Assembly: GCF_007197995.1 (NCBI RefSeq)
Contig: NZ_VKKH01000005.1
Coordinates: forward strand, 248,001-312,000
Length of the DNA stretch: 64,000 nucleotides
DNA from: Aliiglaciecola sp. M165
GTDB taxonomy: Bacteria; Pseudomonadota; Gammaproteobacteria; Enterobacterales; Alteromonadaceae
Direction of reading: 5' to 3'
Both the position numbers and the translations under genes were made by a program. The stretch's first letter is position 1, and each line of letters begins with the position of its first letter. This document shows, in pieces, positions 53,412 to 62,680 of this stretch. A model generated the notes under the pieces. That model saw nothing but the letters and a program-made list of their open reading frames with translations. It ran no database searches and was not told where the DNA came from.

Positions 53412-54122
53412 TCAATATCGAATTGGTTGCTTCGGGAAGGCTTGTTTAATGCGATTTATCAACTGAGGTGTAGTCTTTTTATTTGCCGCCAAATAATAGC
53501 GTAAACTCAAATCACTTAAGGTCAACTTTTCTTCGTAGAGGTTGACGTCAATGTTGTTTCGATTCGCTTGGACCGCAAAATGTGCATGGGTGCTTACCAT
53601 TAAACCCAATTTATCATTGAAAAATAGTTTTTCAATTAGCAGCCAATCGGAAGATATTAAGAAGTGCTCGCCCTCTTCAAATCCCAATTTTTTAAAGTAC
53701 TTATGAGTAATATCATCTTTGGTGACAGCAATTTTAAACGCAGCGACATCTTCTTCCCTTTTCAGTTGTATATCTTCTCTGCTTTTAAGACCGAATAACG
53801 AGTAAGTGGCCGTTGCCATGGGTGCAACCCAGGTAAATTGTTTTTCACGCTCAGGTGTGCGGACGATGGGGAATATAAAGGTGTTTTGTTGTTCTGAGGC
53901 AATCTTGAAAGAGCGAGCCCATGGATAAAGTTCTACACCCGGAAAAGGTAAGTTTGATTGCGTAAATACCTTTTTTAGCTGCTCAATATTTTTGCCTACT
54001 ACCTGCTCACCGTCATAGTACTGATAAGGTGGCATCACTTCGGAGACCAATCGCAATTTTGGTAAATCCTGAGCTATCCCTAAGCAAGAAAAAACATAGA
54101 TCAAGCCGACTACAAGACGCAT
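53412..54122 (-). CDS. Periplasmic solute-binding-like protein (family 3)
   Basis: About 236 residues from ATG 54122 (a TTG at 54161 adds 13 residues and looks less likely). A signal peptide is followed by a family 3 binding-protein pattern (LVSEVMPPYQYYDGEQVVG, EREKQFTWVAPMATATYSL, then a second lobe). It lacks adjacent transporter genes, like the protein at 50234. Ligand unknown. It lies just beyond the terminator of the S10 operon on the same strand. Confidence 0.78.
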   Translation of the reverse strand: MRLVVGLIYVFSCLGIAQDLPKLRLVSEVMPPYQYYDGEQVVGKNIEQLKKVFTQSNLPFPGVELYPWARSFKIASEQQNTFIFPIVRTPEREKQFTWVAPMATATYSLFGLKSREDIQLKREEDVAAFKIAVTKDDITHKYFKKLGFEEGEHFLISSDWLLIEKLFFNDKLGLMVSTHAHFAVQANRNNIDVNLYEEKLTLSDLSLRYYLAANKKTTPQLINRIKQAFPKQPIRY

Positions 54123-54230
54123 AAATTCAACAACAAGACAAAATATAAAGGTAGCAAACAAATCTATTTTTTGAAGTACAAAAGTGACAATAATTAGCTT
54201 AGTTAAAGCACTTAATTTGTCACGCGGATC

Positions 54231-54266
54231 AAAAAAGGCGCGTCTCTTGCGAGAAGCGCCTTTTTT
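54231..54266 (-). terminator. Terminator closing the S10 operon
   Basis: AAAAAAGGCGC and GCGCCTTTTTT with an inner TCTC/GAGA pairing. It is symmetrical and could work on both strands. It lies 19 bases after the rpsQ stop. Confidence 0.92.
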
Positions 54267-54284
54267 ACTAAAGTCTAAAGCCTA

Positions 54285-54542
54285 TTAAGCTTGAGCTTTG
54301 TCTACTACGTCTACCAACATCCAGTTTTTGGACTTAGACAAAGGACGACATTCACGAATTGTTACTACGTCACCTTCGTTACATTGGTTAGATTCGTCGT
54401 GAGCGTGAAGCTTAGTAGAACGCTTTTGGAACTTCCCATAGATAGGGTGTTTTACAAAACGTTCTACAACAACAGTGATGGTTTTATCCATCTTGTTGCT
54501 TACCACACGACCGCGAACTGTACGAATTTTTTGTTCAGTCAT
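54285..54542 (-). CDS. rpsQ: 30S ribosomal protein uS17
   Basis: The 85-residue protein has the S17 pattern ([20 protein letters not shown], then [19 protein letters not shown]). It binds 16S rRNA in the small subunit. Its start overlaps the rpmC stop. It is the last gene of the S10 operon here; the spc operon (rplN and on), which usually follows, is absent and a terminator comes instead. Confidence 0.97.
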   Translation of the reverse strand: MTEQKIRTVRGRVVSNKMDKTITVVVERFVKHPIYGKFQKRSTKLHAHDESNQCNEGDVVTIRECRPLSKSKNWMLVDVVDKAQA

Positions 54543-54733
54543 TAGCTATCAGCCTTTTCAGTCAGAATGGTTTTAACACGCGCGATGTTACGACGCACTT
54601 TACGTAGTTGGTCAGTTTTTTCCAACTGGCCAGTACTGTGCTGCATACGTAGGTTGAATTGTTCACGAAGCAAGTTAATTAGCTCTGCGTTCAACTCTTC
54701 TACGTTTTTTTCTTTCAGTTCAGTCGTTTTCAT
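54542..54733 (-). CDS. rpmC: 50S ribosomal protein uL29
   Basis: The 63-residue protein starts [20 protein letters not shown] and contains [17 protein letters not shown], the L29 signature. It sits near the peptide exit tunnel and contacts trigger factor. It overlaps both neighbours by one base. Confidence 0.97.
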   Translation of the reverse strand: MKTTELKEKNVEELNAELINLLREQFNLRMQHSTGQLEKTDQLRKVRRNIARVKTILTEKADS

Positions 54734-55146
54734 TACATCACCGTCCGAGTTACAAAGGTTGTTTTAAATGGCAATTTAGCCGCTGCCAATTCAAACGCTT
54801 CGCGAGCCAATGCTTCTGGAACACCTTCCATTTCATATAGCACACGACCTGGTTGAATTTGGCATACCCAGTACTCAACGTTACCTTTACCTTTACCTTG
54901 ACGCACTTCTAGAGGCTTCTCAGTAATTGGCTTGTCAGGGAAAACTCGAATCCAAATTTTACCTTGACGTTTAACGTGACGAGTCATAGCACGACGTGCT
55001 GCTTCGATTTGACGTGCAGTCATACGACCACGACCAATCGATTTCAGACCGTAAGTACCGAAACTAACTTTACCGCCCGCAACTGCTGTGCCGCGGTTGC
55101 GACCTTTATGCATTTTGCGGAACTTCATACGTTTAGGTTGTAACAT
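54733..55146 (-). CDS. rplP: 50S ribosomal protein uL16
   Basis: The 137-residue protein has the L16 patterns [14 protein letters not shown] and [20 protein letters not shown]. It helps organise the A-site side of the large subunit. Arginine in KGRNRG is the known hydroxylation site in E. coli. It follows rpsC with six bases between. Confidence 0.98.
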   Translation of the reverse strand: MLQPKRMKFRKMHKGRNRGTAVAGGKVSFGTYGLKSIGRGRMTARQIEAARRAMTRHVKRQGKIWIRVFPDKPITEKPLEVRQGKGKGNVEYWVCQIQPGRVLYEMEGVPEALAREAFELAAAKLPFKTTFVTRTVM

Positions 55147-55151
55147 AACTA

Positions 55152-55853
55152 TTAGCCCTCACGCTTAGCAGAACGGCCTTTCTTCTTAGGTGCTGGAGCA
55201 GGTTGCTCTTGTGTAAGAGGCAATCCGCCTAATACTTCACCTTTGAAGATCCAAACTTTAACGCCGATGATGCCGTATTGAGTCAAAGCTTCAGATGTTG
55301 CATAGTCGATATCAGCACGGAAAGTGTGTAGTGGTACACGACCTTCACGATACCATTCTGAACGTGCAATCTCAGCACCGCCCAAACGACCGCTTACTTC
55401 TACTTTGATACCCTTAGCACCTAGACGCATTGCGTTTTGAACAGCACGTTTCATTGCACGGCGGAACATAACACGACGTTCCAGCTGGCTAGAAATGCTG
55501 TCAGCAACAAGCTGGCCATCTAGTTCAGGTTTACGCACTTCAGCAATGTTGATCTGAGCTGGCACACCGGCTAGCTTAGATACGTGCTTGCGAAGCTTCT
55601 CTACATCTTCACCTTTTTTACCGATAACAACACCAGGGCGAGCAGTGTGAATAGTCACACGAATGCTTTTTGCTGGGCGCTCGATAACGATTTTAGATAG
55701 AGACGCGTTTTTCAATTCTTTTGTTAGGTATTTACGTACCTGATGATCATTAAACAGGTTGTCTGCATATTCCGCTGTGTTAGCGTACCAAGTAGACGTC
55801 CATGGTTTGCTGATACCCAGGCGTATACCTGTAGGATGTACCTTCTGTCCCAT
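55152..55853 (-). CDS. rpsC: 30S ribosomal protein uS3
   Basis: The 233-residue protein has the N-terminal [14 protein letters not shown], the KH domain ([20 protein letters not shown]) and [10 protein letters not shown] near the end. It forms the mRNA entry site with S4 and S5 and has helicase activity. The C-terminal tail is alanine- and lysine-rich. Confidence 0.98.
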   Translation of the reverse strand: MGQKVHPTGIRLGISKPWTSTWYANTAEYADNLFNDHQVRKYLTKELKNASLSKIVIERPAKSIRVTIHTARPGVVIGKKGEDVEKLRKHVSKLAGVPAQINIAEVRKPELDGQLVADSISSQLERRVMFRRAMKRAVQNAMRLGAKGIKVEVSGRLGGAEIARSEWYREGRVPLHTFRADIDYATSEALTQYGIIGVKVWIFKGEVLGGLPLTQEQPAPAPKKKGRSAKREG

Positions 55854-55862
55854 TACAATCTC

Positions 55863-56192
55863 CTAGTCCGCTACTACAACAGTGATATGACTGCTGCGTT
55901 TAAAGATACGATCAGCTCGGCCTTTGGCTCGGGTCTTGATACGCTTCATAGTTGGGCCTTCATCAACAAAGATTTTTGCGACAGTCAACTCATCGATGTC
56001 TGCGCCTTCGTTGTGTTCGGCGTTCGCAATCGCAGACTCTAGTACTTTTTTGACTAGAGCAGCGCTTTTCTTAGGACTGTAAGACAGAACTTCAAGCGCC
56101 TTTTCTACGTGTAAACCGCGAATTTGATCTGCTACCAAGCGTGCTTTTTGAGCCGAAGAACGGGCAAAACGATGTTTAGCTAAAGCTTCCAT
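55863..56192 (-). CDS. rplV: 50S ribosomal protein uL22
   Basis: The 109-residue protein has [20 protein letters not shown] and the exit-tunnel beta-hairpin region ([20 protein letters not shown]). L22 lines the peptide exit tunnel. It lies between rpsS and rpsC with 11 and 9 base gaps. Confidence 0.98.
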   Translation of the reverse strand: MEALAKHRFARSSAQKARLVADQIRGLHVEKALEVLSYSPKKSAALVKKVLESAIANAEHNEGADIDELTVAKIFVDEGPTMKRIKTRAKGRADRIFKRSSHITVVVAD

Positions 56193-56203
56193 AATTTTTC
56201 CTC

Positions 56204-56479
56204 TTATCTCTTCGCTTTCTTATCCGCGACATGGCCGCGGTAAGTACGCGTTGGAGCAAATTCGCCCAACTTATGGCCAACCATTTCGTCACTGACGAAA
56301 ACAGGAACGTGCTGGCGACCGTTATGGACCGCAATGGTCAACCCAATCATATCTGGGATGATCATGGAGCGACGAGACCAAGTTTTAATTGGTTTCTTTT
56401 CGCCCTTTTCCACTGCAGCCTCTACCTTCTTCAGCAAGTGCAGGTCGATAAATGGACCTTTCTTGAGAGAACGTGGCAT
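56204..56479 (-). CDS. rpsS: 30S ribosomal protein uS19
   Basis: The 91-residue protein starts [20 protein letters not shown] and contains [20 protein letters not shown] and [15 protein letters not shown], all S19 hallmarks. It sits in the head of the small subunit. Confidence 0.98.
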   Translation of the reverse strand: MPRSLKKGPFIDLHLLKKVEAAVEKGEKKPIKTWSRRSMIIPDMIGLTIAVHNGRQHVPVFVSDEMVGHKLGEFAPTRTYRGHVADKKAKR

Positions 56480-56494
56480 GGTGAATCCTCGCTG

Positions 56495-57319
56495 TTACTT
56501 GTTACGACGACGTACGATAAGCTTATCGGTACGCTTGTTACTACGGGTTTTCTTACCCTTAGTCGGGACACCCCAAGGTGTAACTGGATGACGGCCACCA
56601 GAGGTACGACCTTCACCACCACCATGTGGGTGATCTACTGGGTTCATGGCTACACCACGAACTGTTGGGCGGATACCGCGCCAACGTGTTGCACCAGCTT
56701 TACCTAGTGAACGAAGCATGTGCTCTGCGTTACCGACTTCACCAATGGTGGCGCGGCAATCAGCCAATACTTTACGTACTTCACCAGAACGCAGACGAAG
56801 TGTTACATAACCTTCGGCACGCGCTAAGATTTGTGCATATTGTCCTGCTGAACGAGCCATTTGCGCGCCTTTACCAGGCTTCATTTCAATGGCGTGTACA
56901 GTTGTACCCACTGGAATGTTGCGCATAGGCATTGCATTACCCGCTTTAATTGGCGCATCAGCACCAGACTGGATAGCCTGACCTGCTTGAGCACCTTTCG
57001 GAGCAAGAATATAACGACGCTCACCATCAGCATAAAGCACAAGTGCAATGTTAGCTGAACGGTTAGGATCGTATTCCAAACGTTCAATTTTGGCTGGAAT
57101 GCCGTCTTTGTTACGTTTGAAGTCAATAATACGATAGTGCTGTTTGTGTCCACCACCAATGTGACGCACGGTAATGCGACCATTGTTGTTACGACCACCA
57201 GACTTACTGTTCTTTTCAAGCAACGGTGCGTAAGGCGCGCCTTTATGTAGATCAGGGTTTACAACCTGAACTACGTGACGACGACCTGCAGAAGTCGGCT
57301 TAGCTTTCAATAATGGCAT
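56495..57319 (-). CDS. rplB: 50S ribosomal protein uL2
   Basis: The 274-residue protein has [20 protein letters not shown] and, near the C-terminus, [20 protein letters not shown], which contains the conserved histidine near the peptidyl transferase centre. Length matches other bacterial L2. Confidence 0.99.
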   Translation of the reverse strand: MPLLKAKPTSAGRRHVVQVVNPDLHKGAPYAPLLEKNSKSGGRNNNGRITVRHIGGGHKQHYRIIDFKRNKDGIPAKIERLEYDPNRSANIALVLYADGERRYILAPKGAQAGQAIQSGADAPIKAGNAMPMRNIPVGTTVHAIEMKPGKGAQMARSAGQYAQILARAEGYVTLRLRSGEVRKVLADCRATIGEVGNAEHMLRSLGKAGATRWRGIRPTVRGVAMNPVDHPHGGGEGRTSGGRHPVTPWGVPTKGKKTRSNKRTDKLIVRRRNK

Positions 57320-57333
57320 ATCTAATCCCCTTC

Positions 57334-57636
57334 CTACTCTGCGCCACCGACGAAGTCGATGTCTTGACCTTCTTTAAGCACTACATATGCTTTTTTCCAG
57401 TCGCTACGCTTGCCAAAAGACTGACCGTGACGTTTGGTTTTACCCTTCACGTTCAAGGTACGAACATTGTTTACTTCAACTTCGAAAAGTTTTTCAACAG
57501 CAGCTTTGATTTCAGCTTTGTTCGCGTCTTTCACGACTTTGAACACAACAGTGTTGTTGCCTTCAGCAGCCATGGTTGATTTTTCAGAAACATGTGGTGC
57601 AAGTAGCACCTTTAGTAAACGCTCTTCAGAGATCAT
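57334..57636 (-). CDS. rplW: 50S ribosomal protein uL23
   Basis: The 100-residue protein has [20 protein letters not shown] and [15 protein letters not shown]-type segments (here [20 protein letters not shown]), the L23 pattern. It forms part of the tunnel exit and docks trigger factor and SRP. It overlaps rplD by ATGA. Confidence 0.97.
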   Translation of the reverse strand: MISEERLLKVLLAPHVSEKSTMAAEGNNTVVFKVVKDANKAEIKAAVEKLFEVEVNNVRTLNVKGKTKRHGQSFGKRSDWKKAYVVLKEGQDIDFVGGAE

Positions 57637-58238
57637 GCTAATGCCTCCTCTAGCTGTTTAACCGCATCGGCAGTGATTAACACTTTTTCGAATGCGATTA
57701 AGCTTACTGGGTCGATGCCTTGAACATCGCGAACGTCAACTTTATACAAGTTACGAGCAGCTAAGAACAAGTTCTCTTCTACTTCTGGCGTTACGATTAG
57801 CACGTCGTTTAGCTCAAGTTCATTAAGCTTAGCAACCAATACTTTAGTTTTAGGTGCATCAACACCGAATTTCTCTACCACAATCAAGCGATCTTGACGT
57901 ACCAATTCAGAAAGGATGCTACGGATAGCTCCACGGTACATCTTTTTGTTCACTTTTTGACTGTGATCTTGTGGTTTGGCTGCAAATGCACGGCCACCAC
58001 CAACCCAGATTGGGCTGCGGATTGTACCGGCACGGGCACGACCAGTACCCTTTTGACGCCAAGGCTTTTTACCACCGCCTCTAACTTCAGAGCGTGTTTT
58101 TTGCGCTTTAGAACCCTGACGAGCTCCAGCACCGAAGGCAACTACTACTTGATGTACTAGTGCTTCGTTAAAATCACGTCCAAAGGTCGCTTCGGAGACT
58201 TCAAGAGCGCTGTTCGCGTCTTTCAATACTAATTCCAT
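57633..58238 (-). CDS. rplD: 50S ribosomal protein uL4
   Basis: 201 residues from ATG 58238 (a GTG at 58241 adds one residue). It has [20 protein letters not shown] and [20 protein letters not shown] in the tunnel-loop region. Besides its ribosomal place, L4 represses the S10 operon in E. coli by binding the leader RNA; the leader here has a matching terminator hairpin. Confidence 0.98.
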   Translation of the reverse strand: MELVLKDANSALEVSEATFGRDFNEALVHQVVVAFGAGARQGSKAQKTRSEVRGGGKKPWRQKGTGRARAGTIRSPIWVGGGRAFAAKPQDHSQKVNKKMYRGAIRSILSELVRQDRLIVVEKFGVDAPKTKVLVAKLNELELNDVLIVTPEVEENLFLAARNLYKVDVRDVQGIDPVSLIAFEKVLITADAVKQLEEALA

Positions 58239-58256
58239 CACTTAACTCCCCAGACG

Positions 58257-58895
58257 TTACGCTTTAACTGCAGGCTTGACGATAACATCGCCGCCTGGAG
58301 CGCCAGGTACGGCACCTTTAACTAGAAGAAGGTTATTCTCAGCGTCAACACGTACAACTTCCAAAGATTGGGTAGTGACTTGGACGTTACCAAGTTGACC
58401 AGCCATTTTTTTACCTTTGAAAACTTTACCTGGTGATTGGTTTTGACCAATTGAACCAGGAGCACGGTGAGATATTGAGTTACCGTGAGTCATACGTTGA
58501 TGGCTGAAGTTCCAGCGTTTAATACCGCCTTGGAAACCTTTACCTTTAGAAGTACCCGCGACATCAACTTTTGTAGTGTCTGCAAAGATTTCAACAGTGA
58601 TTTCACTACCTACTTCAATGCCTTCACCTTCGTTGCCGTCTAAACGGAACTCCCATAAACCGCGGCCCGCTTCCACGCCAGCTTTTGCAAAATGACCCGC
58701 AGCAGCTTTATTAACGCGGTTTGCTTTTTTATCGCCAGCAGTAACTTGCAGCGCGCGATACCCATCTGTTTCATCAGTACGCAACTGAGTAACACGGTTT
58801 GGGGTCGCTTCTATAACAGTCACAGGAATAGACACACCATCTTCAGTGAAGATGCGAGTCATACCTACTTTACGACCGATAAGACCAATCGCCAT
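58257..58895 (-). CDS. rplC: 50S ribosomal protein uL3
   Basis: The 212-residue protein starts [20 protein letters not shown] and has [20 protein letters not shown] and [20 protein letters not shown]; the glutamine in GQNQSPG is the methylation site in E. coli. It sits close to the peptidyl transferase centre. Confidence 0.99.
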   Translation of the reverse strand: MAIGLIGRKVGMTRIFTEDGVSIPVTVIEATPNRVTQLRTDETDGYRALQVTAGDKKANRVNKAAAGHFAKAGVEAGRGLWEFRLDGNEGEGIEVGSEITVEIFADTTKVDVAGTSKGKGFQGGIKRWNFSHQRMTHGNSISHRAPGSIGQNQSPGKVFKGKKMAGQLGNVQVTTQSLEVVRVDAENNLLLVKGAVPGAPGGDVIVKPAVKA

Positions 58896-58913
58896 TGTTA
58901 AAACCCTCTCTTG

Positions 58914-59415
<502 letters not shown>

Positions 59416-59421
59416 GCGCGA

Positions 59422-59449
59422 ATTATACATGGATTGGCAAACTATGCAA
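59422..59449 (-). promoter_or_regulatory. Sigma-70 promoter of the S10 operon
   Basis: Minus strand TTGCAT (59449-59444), 16 bases, TATAAT (59427-59422). The perfect -10 and good -35 lie about 195 bases before rpsJ. GC-rich bases just after the -10 (CGCGCCC) may be a stringent-response discriminator. Confidence 0.8.
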
Positions 59450-59805
59450 TGACTAATTGTCTTTAATGTGTTCAATTTGCAAATACGTAAGTAGATTCTG
59501 TTACTGTGGGGGCAGATCCATGAAACGAGAGCAAGTTTACCTCTACTAATGCAGATGGCGGCATTTTAATCAGATTTTGAGCACTAATGACAAGGCCAGT
59601 TTCACTTTTCGCCACCATACCGTATATTATATTTACCGTGTCGGGCTTGAATTTTTGATGTATAAGTGAAGACAAACAATACTTGGCCGTACACTATTTT
59701 AAACCGTGATAATTCCGTTGACTGTCATCTACAAGAAAAACATGGGTTTTGTTAACGATTACACTCGGTTATAGTTAGGTTTGGAACAATAAATTGATGT
59801 AGTAC
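59450..59805. other. 356-bp intergenic region, no gene seen
   Basis: Lies between the divergent S10 promoter and the GspE-like gene. A short minus frame (59472-59675) has no ribosome binding site or family features. A TTGACT at 59718 could be a -35 for the GspE-like gene but has no clear -10. Confidence 0.6.
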
Positions 59806-62028
59806 ATGACAACAGAACTGGTTATTGAAGACGCCCTACAAAAAATCGACAAATTGTTGGAGGCACATCCGTCACTGATGGACGCCTATCAGCAATTAGA
59901 ACCGATGATTTTAGGCTTGTTTGAAGCTCAGCGTATGAGTATTTTCCAGCGTCGTCGGCAGCACCAAGATTTGGTTGCTCGATTCAAAACTGGCAAAGAA
60001 ACCCGCGAGATAAAGGTTCCAATAAGCCCACAGTCAATTGCGGGCTATGTTGCTCTAAGCCAAAAACCGCTCTTGATTTCAGACCCTTACAATGCGCAAG
60101 AGCTGGCTGAAATACATCCCAGACTAAAGTTTGCCGATAAATTCGATAAAAAAAGTACCTTCAAAACCGAAAACATTATTTGTGTGCCCATTCTAAATGC
60201 AGGGGTATTGATGGGTGTTTTACAGATAATAAACAAAAAAGTGGGTTCTTTTGCGGATGCCGATTTACGCCTGGCAAACTCCTTGTCTGAAATTCTTGGC
60301 AATAAATTCCGTTACGAACTGGGTGGCACGAGTAACCCGTTCGATTATTTAGTTCACCGCAACCTAGTTTCAGAAAAAGATTTAAAGCAGTTTGCTGAAT
60401 CCAGCAGAGACATGCGGCAAGTAGTCCAGCGCTTAGTCTCTGAAGCGAGGATCCCAGAAGACGAGTTGGGTAATGCGTTGTCTGTGCACTACCAAGTTCC
60501 TTATATCAGCTATTTACCTGAGAAATATCATGTACTGCAAAGCGGCAGTAAGATGAACCTATCTTACCTAAAACGCAATTTTGTAGCGGTATTGGCTGAC
60601 GCCGCTGAGAATCCTATTGTACTGATGGCGGAACCAAACAATGCTGCGCTGTTGATGGAAATCGAAAGCGCTTTGGGGATAGAAAGTTATGAGATATCCG
60701 TCGCTTTACCCAACCAGGTTTTACAGTATCTTGGTGCAGGTTCTGGCGGCGGCACGCCAGGCGAAATGGACGAAATCCTGGATGAGATTGGTACTAGTGC
60801 CGAAGAATTAGACGACAATAATGAAGAAATGTCGGACGATGCACCTGCGGTGGTTCGCCTGGTCAGCCGCGTATTGCACGATGCCAAGCGCCTCAACGCA
60901 TCGGATATTCATGTGGATCCAGAAAAAGGTGGCCCAACTCGAGTCCGCATGAGAGTGGATGGTGTGTGCCGCGATATCACGCAAGTGCCAGCCTCTCACC
61001 ACAGTGCCGTGATTGCCCGTATTAAAATAATGTCAAACCTGAACATTGCAGAAAAGCGCGTGCCGCAAGACGGCAAGCTGGCGTTCAAAATGTCCGGGCA
61101 AATGGTCGAAGTGCGTGTTGCCACCATACCAACGGTAGCGGGCGAAGGTGTGGTTATGCGGATTTTGGCCTCAGGTGGTGCCCTGCCCATCGAAAAGATG
61201 AATATTGCGCCAAGAAATATGACCATGCTCCGAGATATGATCAAAAAACCACACGGTATTTTGCTCGTGGTTGGTCCGACAGGTTCGGGTAAAACGACAA
61301 CCCTGCACGCTATTTTAGGTTATCTCAACACACCCGACAAAAAGATTTGGACAGCAGAAGACCCAGTCGAAATCACGCAACCTGGGCTTCAGCAAGTGCA
61401 AGTGAGCCCTAAAATTGGTTTCACCTTTGCCAATGCATTAAGAGCCTTCTTGCGTGCTGACCCCGACATTATCCTAATTGGTGAAATGCGGGATAAAGAA
61501 ACTGCCCACGCCGGTATTGAAGCTTCGTTAACAGGTCACTTGGTATTATCTACCCTTCACACCAACTCAGCACCAGAAACCATTACCCGTTTGCTCGATT
61601 TGGGATTGGATCCGGTTAACTTCTCAGATGCCTGTGTAGGGATAATGGCACAGCGATTGATACGTACTCTTTGTCCAAATTGTAAAGAAGCCTATGAAGC
61701 CAGTGAAACCGATATGAGCTTTATTAAACGGCAGTATGGCGAAGAATATATTGCTGAGCTAAATTTGCCTGAACCTTTGATGCTGCATCGTCCAAAAGGT
61801 TGTGACGATTGCGGTGATACCGGCTACAAAGGCAGGACAGGTGTGCATGAGCTGCTGGGCATGACCCCAGATCTTCGCTCTTTGGTATATAAAGAAGAAA
61901 CCGTATCTGCGATGAAAGCCCAAGCCATGAAAGATGGCATGCGTACTTTGACCCAAGATGGCATTTATAAAGTCATTAAGGGTGATACCGATATTGCTCA
62001 GGTGCAAATTATCAGTGGTGCGGATTGA
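59806..62028 (+). CDS. GAF-domain GspE/PulE-family secretion ATPase
   Basis: The 740-residue protein has an N-terminal GAF domain (about residues 20-160, PISPQSIAGYVALSQKPLLI through GVLQIINKK), a T2SSE N-terminal-like domain (175-310), and a GspE/PilB ATPase from about 350: Walker A GPTGSGKTTT near residue 490, GEMRDKETAHAGIEASLTGH, and a tetracysteine zinc motif (CPNC, then CDDCGDTG). Such ATPases power type II secretion or type IV pilus assembly. The GAF domain implies small-molecule control. No secretion genes are next to it, so it is an orphan; its partner machine is unknown. Confidence 0.9.
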   Translation: MTTELVIEDALQKIDKLLEAHPSLMDAYQQLEPMILGLFEAQRMSIFQRRRQHQDLVARFKTGKETREIKVPISPQSIAGYVALSQKPLLISDPYNAQELAEIHPRLKFADKFDKKSTFKTENIICVPILNAGVLMGVLQIINKKVGSFADADLRLANSLSEILGNKFRYELGGTSNPFDYLVHRNLVSEKDLKQFAESSRDMRQVVQRLVSEARIPEDELGNALSVHYQVPYISYLPEKYHVLQSGSKMNLSYLKRNFVAVLADAAENPIVLMAEPNNAALLMEIESALGIESYEISVALPNQVLQYLGAGSGGGTPGEMDEILDEIGTSAEELDDNNEEMSDDAPAVVRLVSRVLHDAKRLNASDIHVDPEKGGPTRVRMRVDGVCRDITQVPASHHSAVIARIKIMSNLNIAEKRVPQDGKLAFKMSGQMVEVRVATIPTVAGEGVVMRILASGGALPIEKMNIAPRNMTMLRDMIKKPHGILLVVGPTGSGKTTTLHAILGYLNTPDKKIWTAEDPVEITQPGLQQVQVSPKIGFTFANALRAFLRADPDIILIGEMRDKETAHAGIEASLTGHLVLSTLHTNSAPETITRLLDLGLDPVNFSDACVGIMAQRLIRTLCPNCKEAYEASETDMSFIKRQYGEEYIAELNLPEPLMLHRPKGCDDCGDTGYKGRTGVHELLGMTPDLRSLVYKEETVSAMKAQAMKDGMRTLTQDGIYKVIKGDTDIAQVQIISGAD

Positions 62029-62068
62029 TTTACTGGTTCTTTTAACTAGAGCGTGGAATTAAATTATT

Positions 62069-62578
62069 TTAATTCCTGCCACTTTCCAGTGCCTTAGGTT
62101 TTAAGAAAGCCTTTAATTCAAAAGGGATAGCGGTGATATCTCTCCATCCTGCTTCTCTCTTAGCAATCAATTGCACGTAGCCACAGGTGGGAATATTTTC
62201 GATTTCACTACCGCTCAAGGCATTACAAAAATCAGTCAGCGCTGGATTGTGCCCAATTAATGTCACATCTGAGACCGAATCTTCAAGCTCTCGACACCAC
62301 TTGATCAAATCACTTTCGGAGAAACTATATAATCTCTGATCAGTTTTCCAGCGCAGCTCAACATCGGGCAAATGTTTTTTTATTCGTTCAATGGTCGACT
62401 GCGCTCTTACTGCTGGACTGCAGTAGACATTGTTAAAAACAGAACCTGCAGCATTTATGTGTGGTGCCATTATTTGACATGCTCGAATTCCACGTGCATT
62501 TAACGGTCTGTCGATATCCGCCAGTGACGGATTGTCCCAACTTGATTTTGCATGTCGAATTAAATGGATGGTTTTCAT
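62069..62578 (-). CDS. sixA: Phosphohistidine phosphatase SixA
   Basis: The 169-residue protein has the RHG-type start HLIRHAKSSWDNPSLADIDR and the second histidine in VTLIGHNPALTDFCNAL, close to E. coli SixA in length. SixA removes phosphate from histidines of phosphorelay or phosphotransferase proteins. It has no close operon partner. Confidence 0.92.
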   Translation of the reverse strand: MKTIHLIRHAKSSWDNPSLADIDRPLNARGIRACQIMAPHINAAGSVFNNVYCSPAVRAQSTIERIKKHLPDVELRWKTDQRLYSFSESDLIKWCRELEDSVSDVTLIGHNPALTDFCNALSGSEIENIPTCGYVQLIAKREAGWRDITAIPFELKAFLKPKALESGRN

Positions 62579-62680
62579 TTAGTTTTACCTCAAACGTGTG
62601 AATTCGTTCCTTATTTTGAGACAGGTTTCTATTCTTAGATAACCTGAACTCTGGATAATTCACACGTTATTCGTTATCGC

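Noticed and set aside
62641-62660. AACCTGAACTCTGGATAATT as another MITE family 1 end
   Set aside because: Several mismatches in the conserved AACCCCAAT part and no second end nearby.
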